Shown: positions 44,793 through 53,803, numbered from the stretch's first letter. The stretch is 64,000 bases of DNA from Pelomonas sp. Root1217 (GCF_001425705.1 NZ_LMDC01000030.1:186001-250000), one strand, 5' to 3'. The notes: generated by a model not told the origin, from the letters alone. Program-made: numbers and translations.

Positions 44793-45174
44793 GCGCCGGC
44801 GTTCAGGTTGAAAACGGCCACTGCGCGGCGGTCCACCGCATGACGCAGTTGGCCGTGGGGGTTTCGTCCATTCCGATCCAATGCGCAGGTGGCGGACGAC
44901 GCCCGTGAGCGTGCGCAAATGACTCGAATTTTGAAACCAGCCGTAACCGTGAAGTTGGGCGCGACGACGTGGACGTTTGAAGGACGGATTTTTTCGCATC
45001 TCAATACCGGGGGAAACCCTGCGCCCTCCGGAGCCGCGGAACATAACGGCCAAACCGTTCGGTAGTCAGGTCCACTTCGATCGTCTTCGAAGGCACTTGA
45101 AAGCCGAACGAAACTCGGTCGACATCTAACTCGCCAAATACACGGTCTGGACAAGCATTGCGCGACGGTCTGCA
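44793..45174. other. 382-bp junction between chromosome-type genes and the conjugative element
   Basis: No intact gene was found. Minus-strand positions 45001-45150 read VFGELDVDRVSFGFQVPSKT, then IEVDLTTERFGRYVPRLRRA and a stop at 45001. This has protein-like alternation and may be the tail of a truncated gene. No tRNA end, direct repeat or integrase is visible, so the element's attachment site cannot be placed from this window alone. Confidence 0.45.
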
Positions 45175-45699
45175 ATGCGCCCCGGGGCTGCAACCCACTC
45201 GCCTTCGCAAGTCGTCCCATCGAGCGACAGCGGGTTTGAGATGTCACCGGGAGCCAAGATGGAATCGTCAATTCAAGTCGGCGCTGGCGAGGAGCCGACG
45301 CTTCAAGTCAAGGCGCAGGGCGCTGCCCGCCAACAGGACCCGATCGACGGGCCGGCGAGAAAGTTGGGCGCCAAGCGTTCAGCGCTGCAACAACGACGGC
45401 ATCGGCAGGCCCTGCCGACATGGCACGGGGGAGTTACCGGCTGCGCCAGCTGGGCCGGCGCGCAATTGCTCGTGTCCTCTGACGGCGCCCTCCAGTTCGC
45501 GATCCATCGCGTGTCCGCCGGCCTGATGATCGAGAAGCGGCTCTGCAGTCCATCTGGTCCGCGAACTGCACAGACGCTGTTCTTTCGCGATGCGGCCGGG
45601 TTCGATCGTTGGTGCGAGCTGGAACCCGTCCGGTTCGAGGACCCGTTGCTGCACGGCAAACTGTGCAGGCAAGGCCATGAAGTCCTGGGCAGACGCTGA
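45175..45699 (+). CDS. hypothetical protein preceding the LuxR-type regulator
   Basis: This is a 174-residue protein without a recognised family. The first 60 residues are low in order. From about residue 80 it looks globular (WHGGVTGCASWAGAQLLVSSDGALQFAIHRVSAG, then FFRDAAGFDRWCELEPVRFEDPLLHGKL), with several Trp and Cys. The start is uncertain: ATG at 45175 or 45241, neither with a good ribosome site. It overlaps the LuxR-type gene by 23 bases, so they are probably co-expressed. There is no signal peptide. Confidence 0.55.
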   Translation: MRPGAATHSPSQVVPSSDSGFEMSPGAKMESSIQVGAGEEPTLQVKAQGAARQQDPIDGPARKLGAKRSALQQRRHRQALPTWHGGVTGCASWAGAQLLVSSDGALQFAIHRVSAGLMIEKRLCSPSGPRTAQTLFFRDAAGFDRWCELEPVRFEDPLLHGKLCRQGHEVLGRR

Positions 45700-46453
45700 G
45701 CTGCCTGGCTGCGCGACGCTGGTGGACGCGCGGGGATCTGGCGCCAAGATGCTCAACCTCCTGGCTGGCTTCAACAGCGCCGACAACGCCGAGCTGGCCG
45801 TGGAGCGGTTCCACGACGCACTCGAACTGATCGGTGCCGATGCCGGCGTCTTCCTCAGTGCGATCCGTGACGACGCCGCTCGCACCTCGTACCGGTCGCT
45901 TCTTGCCTGCGATCCAGTCTGGGCCATCGAGTACGCCAGGCTTGGATGGCATGAACATGACCCGTGGCTACGGCACGCCCTTGACAACGAAGATCCCGTA
46001 CGAGACACCGAGCTGAAGCTGATGCCTCGCGAGCAGGAGTTCGTGCAAACCGCAGCGAAGTACGGATTCGCGACCGCGCTGGTGGTTCCGGCGCCCAGCA
46101 GCGCAGGAACGTCACGGGTCGGCGTCCTGTGCCTGGGTTCCAGCCGCCCTGGCTTCTTTGACGGCGACGCCTATCCGCAGCTCCGCATCGTCGCGACGAT
46201 GCTCGCGATGGAGTTGCACCGATGGATGCGTCGCGCCGCCGCCAAGGAGCTGCAGGCAAAGGCGCGCATCAGGCCTGACGACATCCAGCTGCTCAGGCAT
46301 GAGCAGGCCGGGCACACCAGCAAGGTCATCGCACAAGACCTGAACGTTGCACCTCAAACGGTGGACACCCGCTTCCATCGTCTTTGTACGCGGCTGGACG
46401 TGCCCGACCGTCGCAGTGCTGCAAGGGTTGCCCGGCTCTACGGCCTGCTGTGA
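45677..46453 (+). CDS. LuxR-type regulator with autoinducer-binding-like domain
   Basis: This 258-residue regulator has an N-terminal domain (residues 25-180) of the autoinducer-binding type, including YARLGWHEHDPWLRHAL with the Tyr and Asp-Pro-Trp pattern that lines ligand pockets in this family. A C-terminal LuxR helix-turn-helix follows (GHTSKVIAQDLNVAPQTVDTRFHRLCTRLDVPDRRSAARVARLYGLL). No luxI-type synthase is in the window, so it is a solo regulator. By position it should control the transfer operon that follows. The ATG at 45677 is preceded by AAGG; a later Met is possible. Confidence 0.82.
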   Translation: MKSWADAELPGCATLVDARGSGAKMLNLLAGFNSADNAELAVERFHDALELIGADAGVFLSAIRDDAARTSYRSLLACDPVWAIEYARLGWHEHDPWLRHALDNEDPVRDTELKLMPREQEFVQTAAKYGFATALVVPAPSSAGTSRVGVLCLGSSRPGFFDGDAYPQLRIVATMLAMELHRWMRRAAAKELQAKARIRPDDIQLLRHEQAGHTSKVIAQDLNVAPQTVDTRFHRLCTRLDVPDRRSAARVARLYGLL

Positions 46454-46563
46454 GCCTTGATCGCCAGTGAAAGATCCGCCCCCCGAATCTGGCACAAGCA
46501 CATGAGGGTTCGGCGCCTAGATTGATCTCAACGCTCGAAAGAGCTGCAACGAGAACACCAGGC

Positions 46564-47121
46564 ATGAACACCCTTCACCCTTCACAAGTGGCCGGCGAGT
46601 CGCCATGCGCGCAAATGCCGTGCGGCACGCGGTCACTGGTCGGTGCGCTCGTCCTGAGCCTGTCATTCGGCGCCGCCGGCCCGGCAGAAGCGGCGGATGG
46701 ATGCACCGTGCTGCTGTGCCTGGCCGCGCCGAGCTGGCGCGCGATTGCGCAGTGCGTGCCGCCGGTTCGGGAAGTGCTGCGCGACCTGGCGCGTGGCAAA
46801 CCGTTCCCGACCTGCGCGATGGCAGGTGCGGGCAATTCGGCCAGCCACGACTGGGCCACGGCGCCCGGGCTTTGCCCGCCGCAGTACACGCAAGTGCATG
46901 AGGGCCCCAATGGGCCGGTTTACACCTGCGACTTCAGCGGCGCCATCTCTGTCACGGTGCAGGGCATGCCGTTCTCCCGCACGTGGTGGTCAACAGGTGG
47001 CGACGCGGTGACTGAGTTCAGTCCCGGCGCCAAGGCCCAGCTCGGGATTTGGGACACCCGCTTCGATGACGACTACGCGACCTGGTTGGCCAGACGCTCC
47101 TCGATCGGGCTGCAGTACTGA
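46564..47121 (+). CDS. TrbM-like secreted conjugation protein
   Basis: This 185-residue exported protein has a signal sequence (LVGALVLSLSFGAAGPAEAADG). The mature N-terminus CTVLLCLAAPSWRAIAQCVPPVREVLRDLARGKPFPTC is the TrbM/KikA-type Cys-rich signature. The rest (YTQVHEGPNGPVYTCDFSGAISVTVQG) is beta-rich. TrbM proteins accompany conjugative transfer regions but have no fixed biochemical role. It lies just upstream of virB1. Confidence 0.78.
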   Translation: MNTLHPSQVAGESPCAQMPCGTRSLVGALVLSLSFGAAGPAEAADGCTVLLCLAAPSWRAIAQCVPPVREVLRDLARGKPFPTCAMAGAGNSASHDWATAPGLCPPQYTQVHEGPNGPVYTCDFSGAISVTVQGMPFSRTWWSTGGDAVTEFSPGAKAQLGIWDTRFDDDYATWLARRSSIGLQY

Positions 47122-47130
47122 GCGCACGCC

Positions 47131-47649
47131 ATGGACGCCACTCACTTTGCTTCTCTGGCGGCGACGTGCGCCCCAGCCATCCATGTGCAGACGGCCACCG
47201 CCCTCGTTCACGTGGAGAGCGCATTCAATCCGTGGGCGATCGGGGTGGTCGGTGGATCGTTGCAACGCCAGCCCCGCAGCCGTGGCGAGGCGCTCGCCAC
47301 GGCGCGCGCGTTGCAGGCAGCAGGTTGGAACTTCAGCATCGGACTGGGCCAGATCAGTGTCCGCAACCTCGAGCGCCTGGGCCTGACCCTCGAAACCGCG
47401 TTCGAGCCGTGCACCAACCTGCGCGCGATGCAAGTGGTCCTTTGCGAGTGCTTCACCCGTGCCGACACCACCGTCGCCCGATCGAAACAGCAGGCGCTTC
47501 GCTCTGCCCTGTCCTGCTACTACAGCGGCAACTTCATGACGGGCTTCAAGCACGGCTACGTCGCCCGGGTCGTGGCGGCGGCGGCGGCCCAGCCACCTGT
47601 TCCCTGGCCTCTCGACTTCCCCACCACCCTTTCAAAGGAGAACCCATGA
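47131..47649 (+). CDS. virB1: VirB1-like lytic transglycosylase
   Basis: This 172-residue SLT-type peptidoglycan hydrolase makes room for the T4SS in the cell wall. The catalytic Glu is in LVHVESAFNPWAIGV near residue 30. The family GLGQ and aromatic motifs appear as NFSIGLGQISVRNLERLGL, and ALSCYYSGNF follows. No classical signal peptide is evident. Its last codons overlap virB2 as ATGA. Confidence 0.9.
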   Translation: MDATHFASLAATCAPAIHVQTATALVHVESAFNPWAIGVVGGSLQRQPRSRGEALATARALQAAGWNFSIGLGQISVRNLERLGLTLETAFEPCTNLRAMQVVLCECFTRADTTVARSKQQALRSALSCYYSGNFMTGFKHGYVARVVAAAAAQPPVPWPLDFPTTLSKENP

Positions 47650-47936
47650 GCCGCTTCATTCAGGTCAAGCACGCCCTCACAGTGCTCGCCGTCCAACTCG
47701 CCCTGGTCGCCCGGTCTCCCGCCGTCGCCGCCGGCTTCGACAAGATCAACGACACCGTCGTCAACGTCAACACCATCCTGGTGACCATCTCCGTCTCCGT
47801 GGTGAGCATCGCGATCCTCTGGGCCGGATTCAAGATGATCTTCCAGGGCGCGCGCCTGACAGACGTGGCCAACGTGTTGGTCGGTGGCACGCTGGTCGGT
47901 GGTGCGGGTGCCATGGCGGCCTACATCGTCAGCTGA
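47646..47936 (+). CDS. virB2: VirB2-like major pilin
   Basis: This 96-residue prepilin has a long signal peptide ending in AVAAG. The mature part is about 65 residues with two hydrophobic helices (ILVTISVSVVSIAILWAGFKMIF and VANVLVGGTLVGGAGAMAAYIV) separated by a short polar loop, the standard VirB2/TrbC design. It would form the conjugative pilus. Confidence 0.9.
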   Translation: MSRFIQVKHALTVLAVQLALVARSPAVAAGFDKINDTVVNVNTILVTISVSVVSIAILWAGFKMIFQGARLTDVANVLVGGTLVGGAGAMAAYIVS

Positions 47937-47951
47937 GCCGGAGCTGATGCC

Positions 47952-48284
47952 ATGCAAGGCGAAGCAATCTACAAGGGCGCCACGCGCCCGGCGATGAAGC
48001 TCGGCATCCCGCTCGTGCCGCTCGTGGTGCTGTTTGGCACCGGCATGCTGCTGGTGCTCTGGGGCGGCATCTTGTTGAGTTGGTGGATCGCGCTGGGGGT
48101 CGTCCTGGCTTTCGTTCCCGCGCTGCTGTGGATGCGTCTGGCCACCGCGAAAGACGACCAGCGTTTTCGCCAGATGTTCATCGCGATGAAGCTGCGGCTG
48201 CACGACAGCAACCGGCGCTTCTGGCACGCGCGCAGCTATGCGCCCACTCTGTACCGAGGAGCCCGCGATGCTTGGCATGTTTGA
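47952..48284 (+). CDS. virB3: VirB3-like membrane protein
   Basis: This 110-residue inner-membrane protein has IYKGATRPAMKLGIPLVPL at the start, as in VirB3, followed by two adjoining hydrophobic helices and a basic C-terminal part. It works with VirB4 in pilus assembly. Its last 17 bases overlap the chosen virB4 start. Confidence 0.88.
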   Translation: MQGEAIYKGATRPAMKLGIPLVPLVVLFGTGMLLVLWGGILLSWWIALGVVLAFVPALLWMRLATAKDDQRFRQMFIAMKLRLHDSNRRFWHARSYAPTLYRGARDAWHV

Positions 48285-50772
48285 TCGCGCCCTGAGCGCC
48301 TGTGCTGGCAGCCGAGTCGGCCAAAGCGAGTGCCGTCCTCGGTACTGGACGCAGGCCCGGATGGAGAACCCGCTGGCCCGCTTCATTCCGTTCTCCTCGC
48401 TCGTCAGTGCGCATGACGTGATCACGCGGGGAGGCGACTACCTGCGCGTATGGCGCCTCGCCGGCGTGCCGTTCGAATGCGCCGACGATCACTTGATCGT
48501 TGAGCGGCACGAGGCACTGTGCAGTCTCTTGCGCAACCTCTCCGGCGGCGAATGGGCGGTGTGGACGCATCGGCTGCACCGCGTCATCCACGACCGCCTT
48601 CGGCATCCGGCGCAACCCGGCTTTGCGCGAGATCTGGCCGTGGCCTATCAAGCCAGACTCGACGATCACCGGATGATGAGCAACGAGCTGTACCTGACAC
48701 TGGTCTATCGGCCCAACGTCTCGCGGCTCAGCCGCGCCCTGCAATCGACGCAGCGCACCCACGCCATGATCGCCGCAGCTCAGGGCAACGCGCTGCGAGT
48801 CATGGAAGAGCGCAGCGCGTTGGTGGAACGGGTACTGCGTGGGTTCGGACCGCAATTGCTCGGCGCTCGGGACCGCGGTGGCCGGTCGTATTCCGAAGTG
48901 GCCGAGTTCCTGGGCTACCTGGTCAACGGCTGCTGGCGGTCGATCCCGATGACGCCGGGGCCACTGTACCGTACGCTGCCGACGACGCGGCTTTCCTTTG
49001 GCGGCGACAAACTCGAATTGCGTCAGGGCAACCGGCGCCGTTACGCGGCCCTGGTCGACATCAAGGAGTATGCCGACGCCGTGGAGCCGGGCATCCTGAA
49101 CGCCCTGCTCTACGAGGCCAGCGAATTCATCGAGACGCAGAGTTTCTCGATCATGCCGCGCCGCGACGCGATGCATGCGTTGGAGCTGCAGCGCGACCAG
49201 CTGATCGCCAGCGATGACGTGGTTGCAAGCCAGGTCGCGGAGATGGACGTCGCGCTCAATGAGCTCGGCGACGGCCAGTTCTGCATGGGCGAGTACCACT
49301 ACAGCCTTCTGGTCTTTGGCGACGAAGGGCCGGATGGTGTGGGCAACGCCGGCCGCCGGGCGGCGTCAGCCATCGGTGCGATTGGCGAGGCTTCCAGCCT
49401 GCAGATGTCGCCTGTGGACCTGGTCGCAGACGCTGCCTGGTTTGCGCAGATGCCGGGGAACTGGCAGTGGCGGCCGCGGGACGCCAAGCTCTCCTCGCGG
49501 GCGTTCGCGGCACTGGCGAGCGGCCACAACTTCGCCCGCGGCAAGCGCAACGGCAACCCCTGGGGCGAGGCCCTGGCCCTGCTGCGCACGCCCTCGGGCC
49601 AGCCGTTCTATCTGAACCTGCACAGCAGTCCCGAAGGGGAAGACTCGTCGGACAAGAAGTTGCCGGGCAACACGCTGATCATCGGCTCGACCGGTGTGGG
49701 CAAGACGACGCTGGAGATGTTCCTGCTGGCGCTCACGCGCAAGTGGGACCCGGCACCTCGCCTCGTGCTCTTCGACCTGGACCGCGGCTGCGAGATCGCC
49801 ATACGCGCACTGGGTGGGCGCTACTTCACCCTTGAAGCCGGCAAGCCCACGGGCTGCAACCCGTTTCAGCACGAACCGACACCGTCGCGCATCCAGTTCT
49901 GGGAGCAGCTGATCCGGACCTGCATCGCCACGGTTGCCATACCGCTGCTCCCGGCGGACGAGCGCGCCATCGCGGACGCCGTCAAGGCGGTGGCGATGAT
50001 GCCGGCGCCGCTGCGCCGCTTCTCGACCGTGCGGCAGAACTTGCCCAAGACGGGCGAGAACAGCCTGTTCGAGCGACTCGGGCGCTGGTGCCAGGGCGGT
50101 GCGCTGGGCTGGGTCTTCGACCAGGCCGATGACCGCTTGCTGGACTTGCATGCGACCCCGGTCATCGCCTTTGACACTACCGAGTTCCTGGACCTTCCCG
50201 AGGTTCGCACACCGGTGATTATGTATCTGCTGCAGGTGATGGAAGAGCTCGTCAACGGCGAGCGGCTGATCTACGTGATCTCGGAGTTCTGGAAGGCGCT
50301 CGACCACGAGATCTTCAGCGACTTCGCCAAGCAAAAGCAGAAGACGATTCGCAAGCAGAACGGCCTGGGCATCTTCGACACGCAGAGCCCGTCGGACGTG
50401 CTGCGCCATCCGATCGGCCGCACGATGGTCGAGCAAAGCGTGACCAAGATCTTCCTCGCCAACCCGGAGGCGGTGCGCGACGAGTACGTCGACGGCTTCG
50501 GCCTGACGCACGCCGAGTTCGACATCGTCCGCAGCCTCGGCGCGCAAGGCGGCCGGCGCTTCCTCGTCAAGCAGGGACACGCCAGTGCGATATGCGAGCT
50601 GGACCTCGCCGGCCTGGAGGACTTCGTCACCGTGCTCTCGGCCACCACTGACAACGTCGCCCTGCTCGATGCCGTGCGCACCCAGCATGGTGACGATCCA
50701 TCCGATTGGCTCCCTGTCTTCCTTGGCAAGGTCAAGGATCGCAGGAGTCGCAACGCAAGGAGAGCCGCATGA
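48268..50772 (+). CDS. virB4: VirB4-like T4SS ATPase
   Basis: This 834-residue energising ATPase has an N-terminal domain that includes NPLARFIPFSSLVSAHDVITRGGDYLRVWRLAG. Walker A is GSTGVGKTTLEMF near residue 474, Walker B is around RLIYVISEFWKAL near 672, and the RAD-like KQKQKTIRKQNGLGIFDTQSPSDVL segment follows. The length is normal for the family. The ATG at 48268 (MLGMFDRAL) was preferred over an upstream in-frame Met inside virB3. The stop overlaps the next gene as ATGA. Confidence 0.95.
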   Translation: MLGMFDRALSACAGSRVGQSECRPRYWTQARMENPLARFIPFSSLVSAHDVITRGGDYLRVWRLAGVPFECADDHLIVERHEALCSLLRNLSGGEWAVWTHRLHRVIHDRLRHPAQPGFARDLAVAYQARLDDHRMMSNELYLTLVYRPNVSRLSRALQSTQRTHAMIAAAQGNALRVMEERSALVERVLRGFGPQLLGARDRGGRSYSEVAEFLGYLVNGCWRSIPMTPGPLYRTLPTTRLSFGGDKLELRQGNRRRYAALVDIKEYADAVEPGILNALLYEASEFIETQSFSIMPRRDAMHALELQRDQLIASDDVVASQVAEMDVALNELGDGQFCMGEYHYSLLVFGDEGPDGVGNAGRRAASAIGAIGEASSLQMSPVDLVADAAWFAQMPGNWQWRPRDAKLSSRAFAALASGHNFARGKRNGNPWGEALALLRTPSGQPFYLNLHSSPEGEDSSDKKLPGNTLIIGSTGVGKTTLEMFLLALTRKWDPAPRLVLFDLDRGCEIAIRALGGRYFTLEAGKPTGCNPFQHEPTPSRIQFWEQLIRTCIATVAIPLLPADERAIADAVKAVAMMPAPLRRFSTVRQNLPKTGENSLFERLGRWCQGGALGWVFDQADDRLLDLHATPVIAFDTTEFLDLPEVRTPVIMYLLQVMEELVNGERLIYVISEFWKALDHEIFSDFAKQKQKTIRKQNGLGIFDTQSPSDVLRHPIGRTMVEQSVTKIFLANPEAVRDEYVDGFGLTHAEFDIVRSLGAQGGRRFLVKQGHASAICELDLAGLEDFVTVLSATTDNVALLDAVRTQHGDDPSDWLPVFLGKVKDRRSRNARRAA

Positions 50773-51176
50773 AAGCTGTTCGTCATTTCCTGGCGGTGAG
50801 TGCTCTTGCACTCGGGGCAACTGCCGCCAGCGCCCAGTTCGTGAAGGGCAACGAGGCCGTCAAGGTGATGCCGGATGGGACGAGGAAGGTGGAGACACCG
50901 CCGACCAAAGGGGCGCTGCTTGCGAAGCCATGCAGAGCAGAGAACCCCGGGTGCACAGCGAGCGGTTGGCAGATGGTTGAGACCCAGGAAGGGCTTCGCG
51001 AGTGCACCGAGATCTACGCGAGGCCGGGGACCTGTCGCCGATCAACCTACGGCACGGAGAAGCGGTTTCGGCTGTGGATCGTATTGGTGAGGGGTGAATG
51101 GATGCATTGCCAGTTCCCTGACATCACCAGCAAGTGCGTCAGCACGAAGGCTTTGCCATACGGCGCCGTTCAGTGA
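50769..51176 (+). CDS. small secreted Cys-containing protein between virB4 and virB6
   Basis: This 135-residue protein has a signal peptide (FLAVSALALGATAASAQ). The mature part holds six Cys (PCRAENPGC, LRECTEIY, GTCRRS, MHCQF, SKCVS), so it is probably disulfide-bonded in the periplasm. No lipobox was seen. The virB4-virB6 position recalls where other P-type systems carry an entry-exclusion lipoprotein or VirB7, but the sequence matches neither clearly. GC content appears lower than in virB4, as in the following virB6. Confidence 0.65.
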   Translation: MKAVRHFLAVSALALGATAASAQFVKGNEAVKVMPDGTRKVETPPTKGALLAKPCRAENPGCTASGWQMVETQEGLRECTEIYARPGTCRRSTYGTEKRFRLWIVLVRGEWMHCQFPDITSKCVSTKALPYGAVQ

Positions 51177-51188
51177 GAGGTGAGAAAT

Positions 51189-52268
51189 ATGTTTACTTGG
51201 GTCGGATCACAGTTCGATGGCGTACTAAACACCTACGTGCTCGGCGTTGTCTCGTCGCTCATGACTGGCATTGCACCTGTCGCCCTGACAGCAATGACGC
51301 TGTGGGTCACGTTGTACGGATGGGCGGTGCTGCGCAATGAAGTTTCTGAAACCCTGCCGATCTTCTTGTGGAACACATTCAAGATCGGCCTCGTTCTGGC
51401 TTTCGCATTGCAGTCTGGCTTCTACATCAGCAATGTGGCTGACACTGCAAACGCGCTTGCGACAGGCGTCGCCACGACATTCCTGCCGTCGGTTGCCAAT
51501 CCGGCAACGATCACAACTCCGTACGTCATTCTTGACGCCTTCAACGACAAGGCCAGCCAACTCGTGCTGGACCTGTTGAAGGAAGCAGGGATCACGCGAC
51601 TCGACTTGCTATTTGCTGCGGTCGTGACAGCGTTCGGCAACGTGGTCTTTCTGTGCATCGCACTTTTTGTGGTCACGCTTGCCAAGGTCTTTCTGACCTT
51701 TGTGATCGCGGTAGGACCGCTCTTCATCTTGTGCTTGGCATGGCGTCCCGCGGCACGCTTCTTCGACAGCTGGCTGTCGATGGTTCTCAATGCCGTTGTG
51801 CTGACTTGGTTTAGCTTCTTCGCGCTCGGGCTAAGCGCCTCCATGGGGCAGACATTGGTAAACGTCATTCAGTCTGAGGGCGGCTTCCTCGGCCCAGCCT
51901 TCAACGTTGTTGGCGAGAGCTTGAAGTACTGCGTTGTGATGATCCTCATGGCCATCATCTGTTTCCAGGCGCCAAGCCTTGCGTCTGCGCTCACCGGCGG
52001 CACGGCAGTGCAGCAGGGCGTCCAGATGATCCAGAACGCCATCAGGATCTCTCACGCACGTTCGTGGTCTCGTGGACCCGGCGCTGGTAATGCCGGCGCT
52101 GCAGGCGGGGTCGCGCGAGCCGGCACCGGCCTGCCGTACGCGGCTGGGCACGGTGCAGGGACTGCGACCGCAGCTGCCGGTCGTGCTGCCGGCGCGGCAG
52201 TCCGCCAGGGCTACGGCGCGGTCCGAACCGCGGCCTACAAGCTCGCCGCGTTGCGTGGTCGGGCGTGA
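51189..52268 (+). CDS. virB6: VirB6-like polytopic channel protein
   Basis: This 359-residue inner-membrane protein has five to six long hydrophobic segments (for example VAVLTAMTLWVTLYG-like, LIFAAVVTAFGNVVFLCIALFVV-like and YCVVMILMAIICF) and a large central loop. VAVGPLFILCLAWRPAARFFDSWLSMVLN-like sequence in the third quarter is the VirB6/TrbL hallmark. The tail is a Gly/Ala-rich disordered stretch. A GAGGTGAG site 5-6 bases upstream sets the ATG at 51189. The first 800 bases are visibly less GC-rich than the flanking virB4 and virB5. Confidence 0.88.
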   Translation: MFTWVGSQFDGVLNTYVLGVVSSLMTGIAPVALTAMTLWVTLYGWAVLRNEVSETLPIFLWNTFKIGLVLAFALQSGFYISNVADTANALATGVATTFLPSVANPATITTPYVILDAFNDKASQLVLDLLKEAGITRLDLLFAAVVTAFGNVVFLCIALFVVTLAKVFLTFVIAVGPLFILCLAWRPAARFFDSWLSMVLNAVVLTWFSFFALGLSASMGQTLVNVIQSEGGFLGPAFNVVGESLKYCVVMILMAIICFQAPSLASALTGGTAVQQGVQMIQNAIRISHARSWSRGPGAGNAGAAGGVARAGTGLPYAAGHGAGTATAAAGRAAGAAVRQGYGAVRTAAYKLAALRGRA

Positions 52269-52293
52269 TCTTCAACCGGCAAGGAGTGTTGCC

Positions 52294-52989
52294 ATGCACA
52301 TCTGTCTCAAGCTTGCTCTTTTGGTCCTTGTCGTCCTCGGTTCGGGCGGAGCGCGGGCGCAAGGCATACCGGTCATCGACGTTGCGAACCTGGTCCAGGC
52401 GATCCAGCAGGTGATCGACGGCATCACCCAGGTCAACAACCAGGTGCAGCAGATCGCCCAGTTGCAGAGCCAGCTCAACAGCATCAACGGCGTGCGCAAC
52501 CTGGGTGACATCTTCAACAACCCGCTGTTGAAGAACTACGTGCCGGCCGAGGCTTACACCCAACTCAACGCCGTCAACGCGTCCGGATACTCGGGGCTGA
52601 ACGCGACGGCCCGGGCACTGCGCGACGCGGGCATGGTCTACAACTGCATGGATCTGGTCGGCAGCGCCCGGACCCTCTGTCAGGCCTCGCTGGCCCAGCC
52701 TTACCAGCACAAGGGCCTGCTGCAAGACGCCATGAAGTCGGCGGCTGGCCGCCTGGCGCAGATCCAGTCGCTGATGGGCCAGATCAACGCGACCACCGAC
52801 CAGAAAGCGGTGCAGGAGATTCAAGCCCGCATTGGCGCCGAGAACGCACTGCTGGCGCATGAGATGTCCCAGGTACAGATGCTGCAGGGCATGGCCGACA
52901 GCGAGGAGCGCATCGCGCGTTCGCGTGAGCGGGAGCGCCAGTACGAGATGCTCAATCGCCCAGGCCAGGTCGCCACCTACCTGCACTGA
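52294..52989 (+). CDS. virB5: VirB5-like minor pilin
   Basis: This 231-residue secreted protein has a signal peptide (LALLVLVVLGSGGARAQ). The family start GIPVIDVANLVQAIQQV is followed by long alpha-helical heptad stretches (NQVQQIAQLQSQLNSI and later EERIARSRERERQYEML), consistent with the three-helix VirB5/TraC fold at the pilus tip. AAGGAG 7 bases upstream sets the ATG; an open frame upstream belongs to virB6. Confidence 0.9.
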   Translation: MHICLKLALLVLVVLGSGGARAQGIPVIDVANLVQAIQQVIDGITQVNNQVQQIAQLQSQLNSINGVRNLGDIFNNPLLKNYVPAEAYTQLNAVNASGYSGLNATARALRDAGMVYNCMDLVGSARTLCQASLAQPYQHKGLLQDAMKSAAGRLAQIQSLMGQINATTDQKAVQEIQARIGAENALLAHEMSQVQMLQGMADSEERIARSRERERQYEMLNRPGQVATYLH

Positions 52990-53032
52990 GAGCCCGGCCC
53001 TTCCCCACACCTCTTTGATCTGCGAGGTCCCC

Positions 53033-53803
53033 ATGAATGCTGACCTGACGCCAGCAAGAGCTGCTGCATTGCCTGGTCGTTTTCGAGATACCGGTGAGCC
53101 CACTGCCGACGCGGCGATCGATGCGAACCGTGCCTGGGAGGTTGATCGTGCGCTGATGCTCGAGCGCTCCGAGCGCCGCGCCTGGGGCGTGGCCATCGCC
53201 GGCCTCGTGCTGGGGCTCACCGGCGTGGCGGCGGTGTTCGTGCAGGGCCCGCTGCGCCGTGTCGTGGAAATTCCTATCGTTGTCGATCGCGTGACCGGCG
53301 AGGCCACGGTGCAGCGACGTCTGGATGTCGAGAGCATCCCGCCGATGGAGGCACTCGACAAGCACAACCTTGCCAGCTTTGTGCGCGCCCGCGAGGGCTA
53401 CAGCTGGATGTTCCTGCAGCGCGATTTCGACCAGGTCGCGCGGATGGCGGTGCCAGTGGTGTTCGCCGACTACAACCGACAGTTCGAGGGCGACGCCGCG
53501 CTGCACAAGAAGATCGGGGCCACGGAGGATTGGCGCATCAACATCGTGGGCGTGCGCCTGGCGGCGTCCGGTCGTGCGGGCAACAAGGGGGAAGCGACGG
53601 TCACCTACGACAAGGTGGTGCGCCTCGTCGAGCGCAACCTGCCCGAGGTCACGACGCGGCACGTGGCCAGCATCGTCTACGAGTACCAGCCCAAGGTGCT
53701 GGCCAAGGAGCGCGATCGCCTGGAAAACCCGTTCGGTTTCGTCGTCACGGCGTACCGGTCCGATGCGGAGATCAACACCGCCGCGCAGGGAGTCAAGCCA
53801 TGA
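53033..53803 (+). CDS. virB8: VirB8-like inner-membrane assembly factor
   Basis: This 256-residue bitopic protein has a cytoplasmic N-terminus, one transmembrane helix (WGVAIAGLVLGLTGVAAVFV) near residue 50, and a periplasmic NTF2-like domain with the family features NLASFVRAREGYSWMFLQRDFDQVARM and YEYQPKVLAKERDRLENPFGFVVTAYRSD. It links the inner-membrane complex to the core. Its stop overlaps the virB9 start (ATGA). Confidence 0.93.
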   Translation: MNADLTPARAAALPGRFRDTGEPTADAAIDANRAWEVDRALMLERSERRAWGVAIAGLVLGLTGVAAVFVQGPLRRVVEIPIVVDRVTGEATVQRRLDVESIPPMEALDKHNLASFVRAREGYSWMFLQRDFDQVARMAVPVVFADYNRQFEGDAALHKKIGATEDWRINIVGVRLAASGRAGNKGEATVTYDKVVRLVERNLPEVTTRHVASIVYEYQPKVLAKERDRLENPFGFVVTAYRSDAEINTAAQGVKP

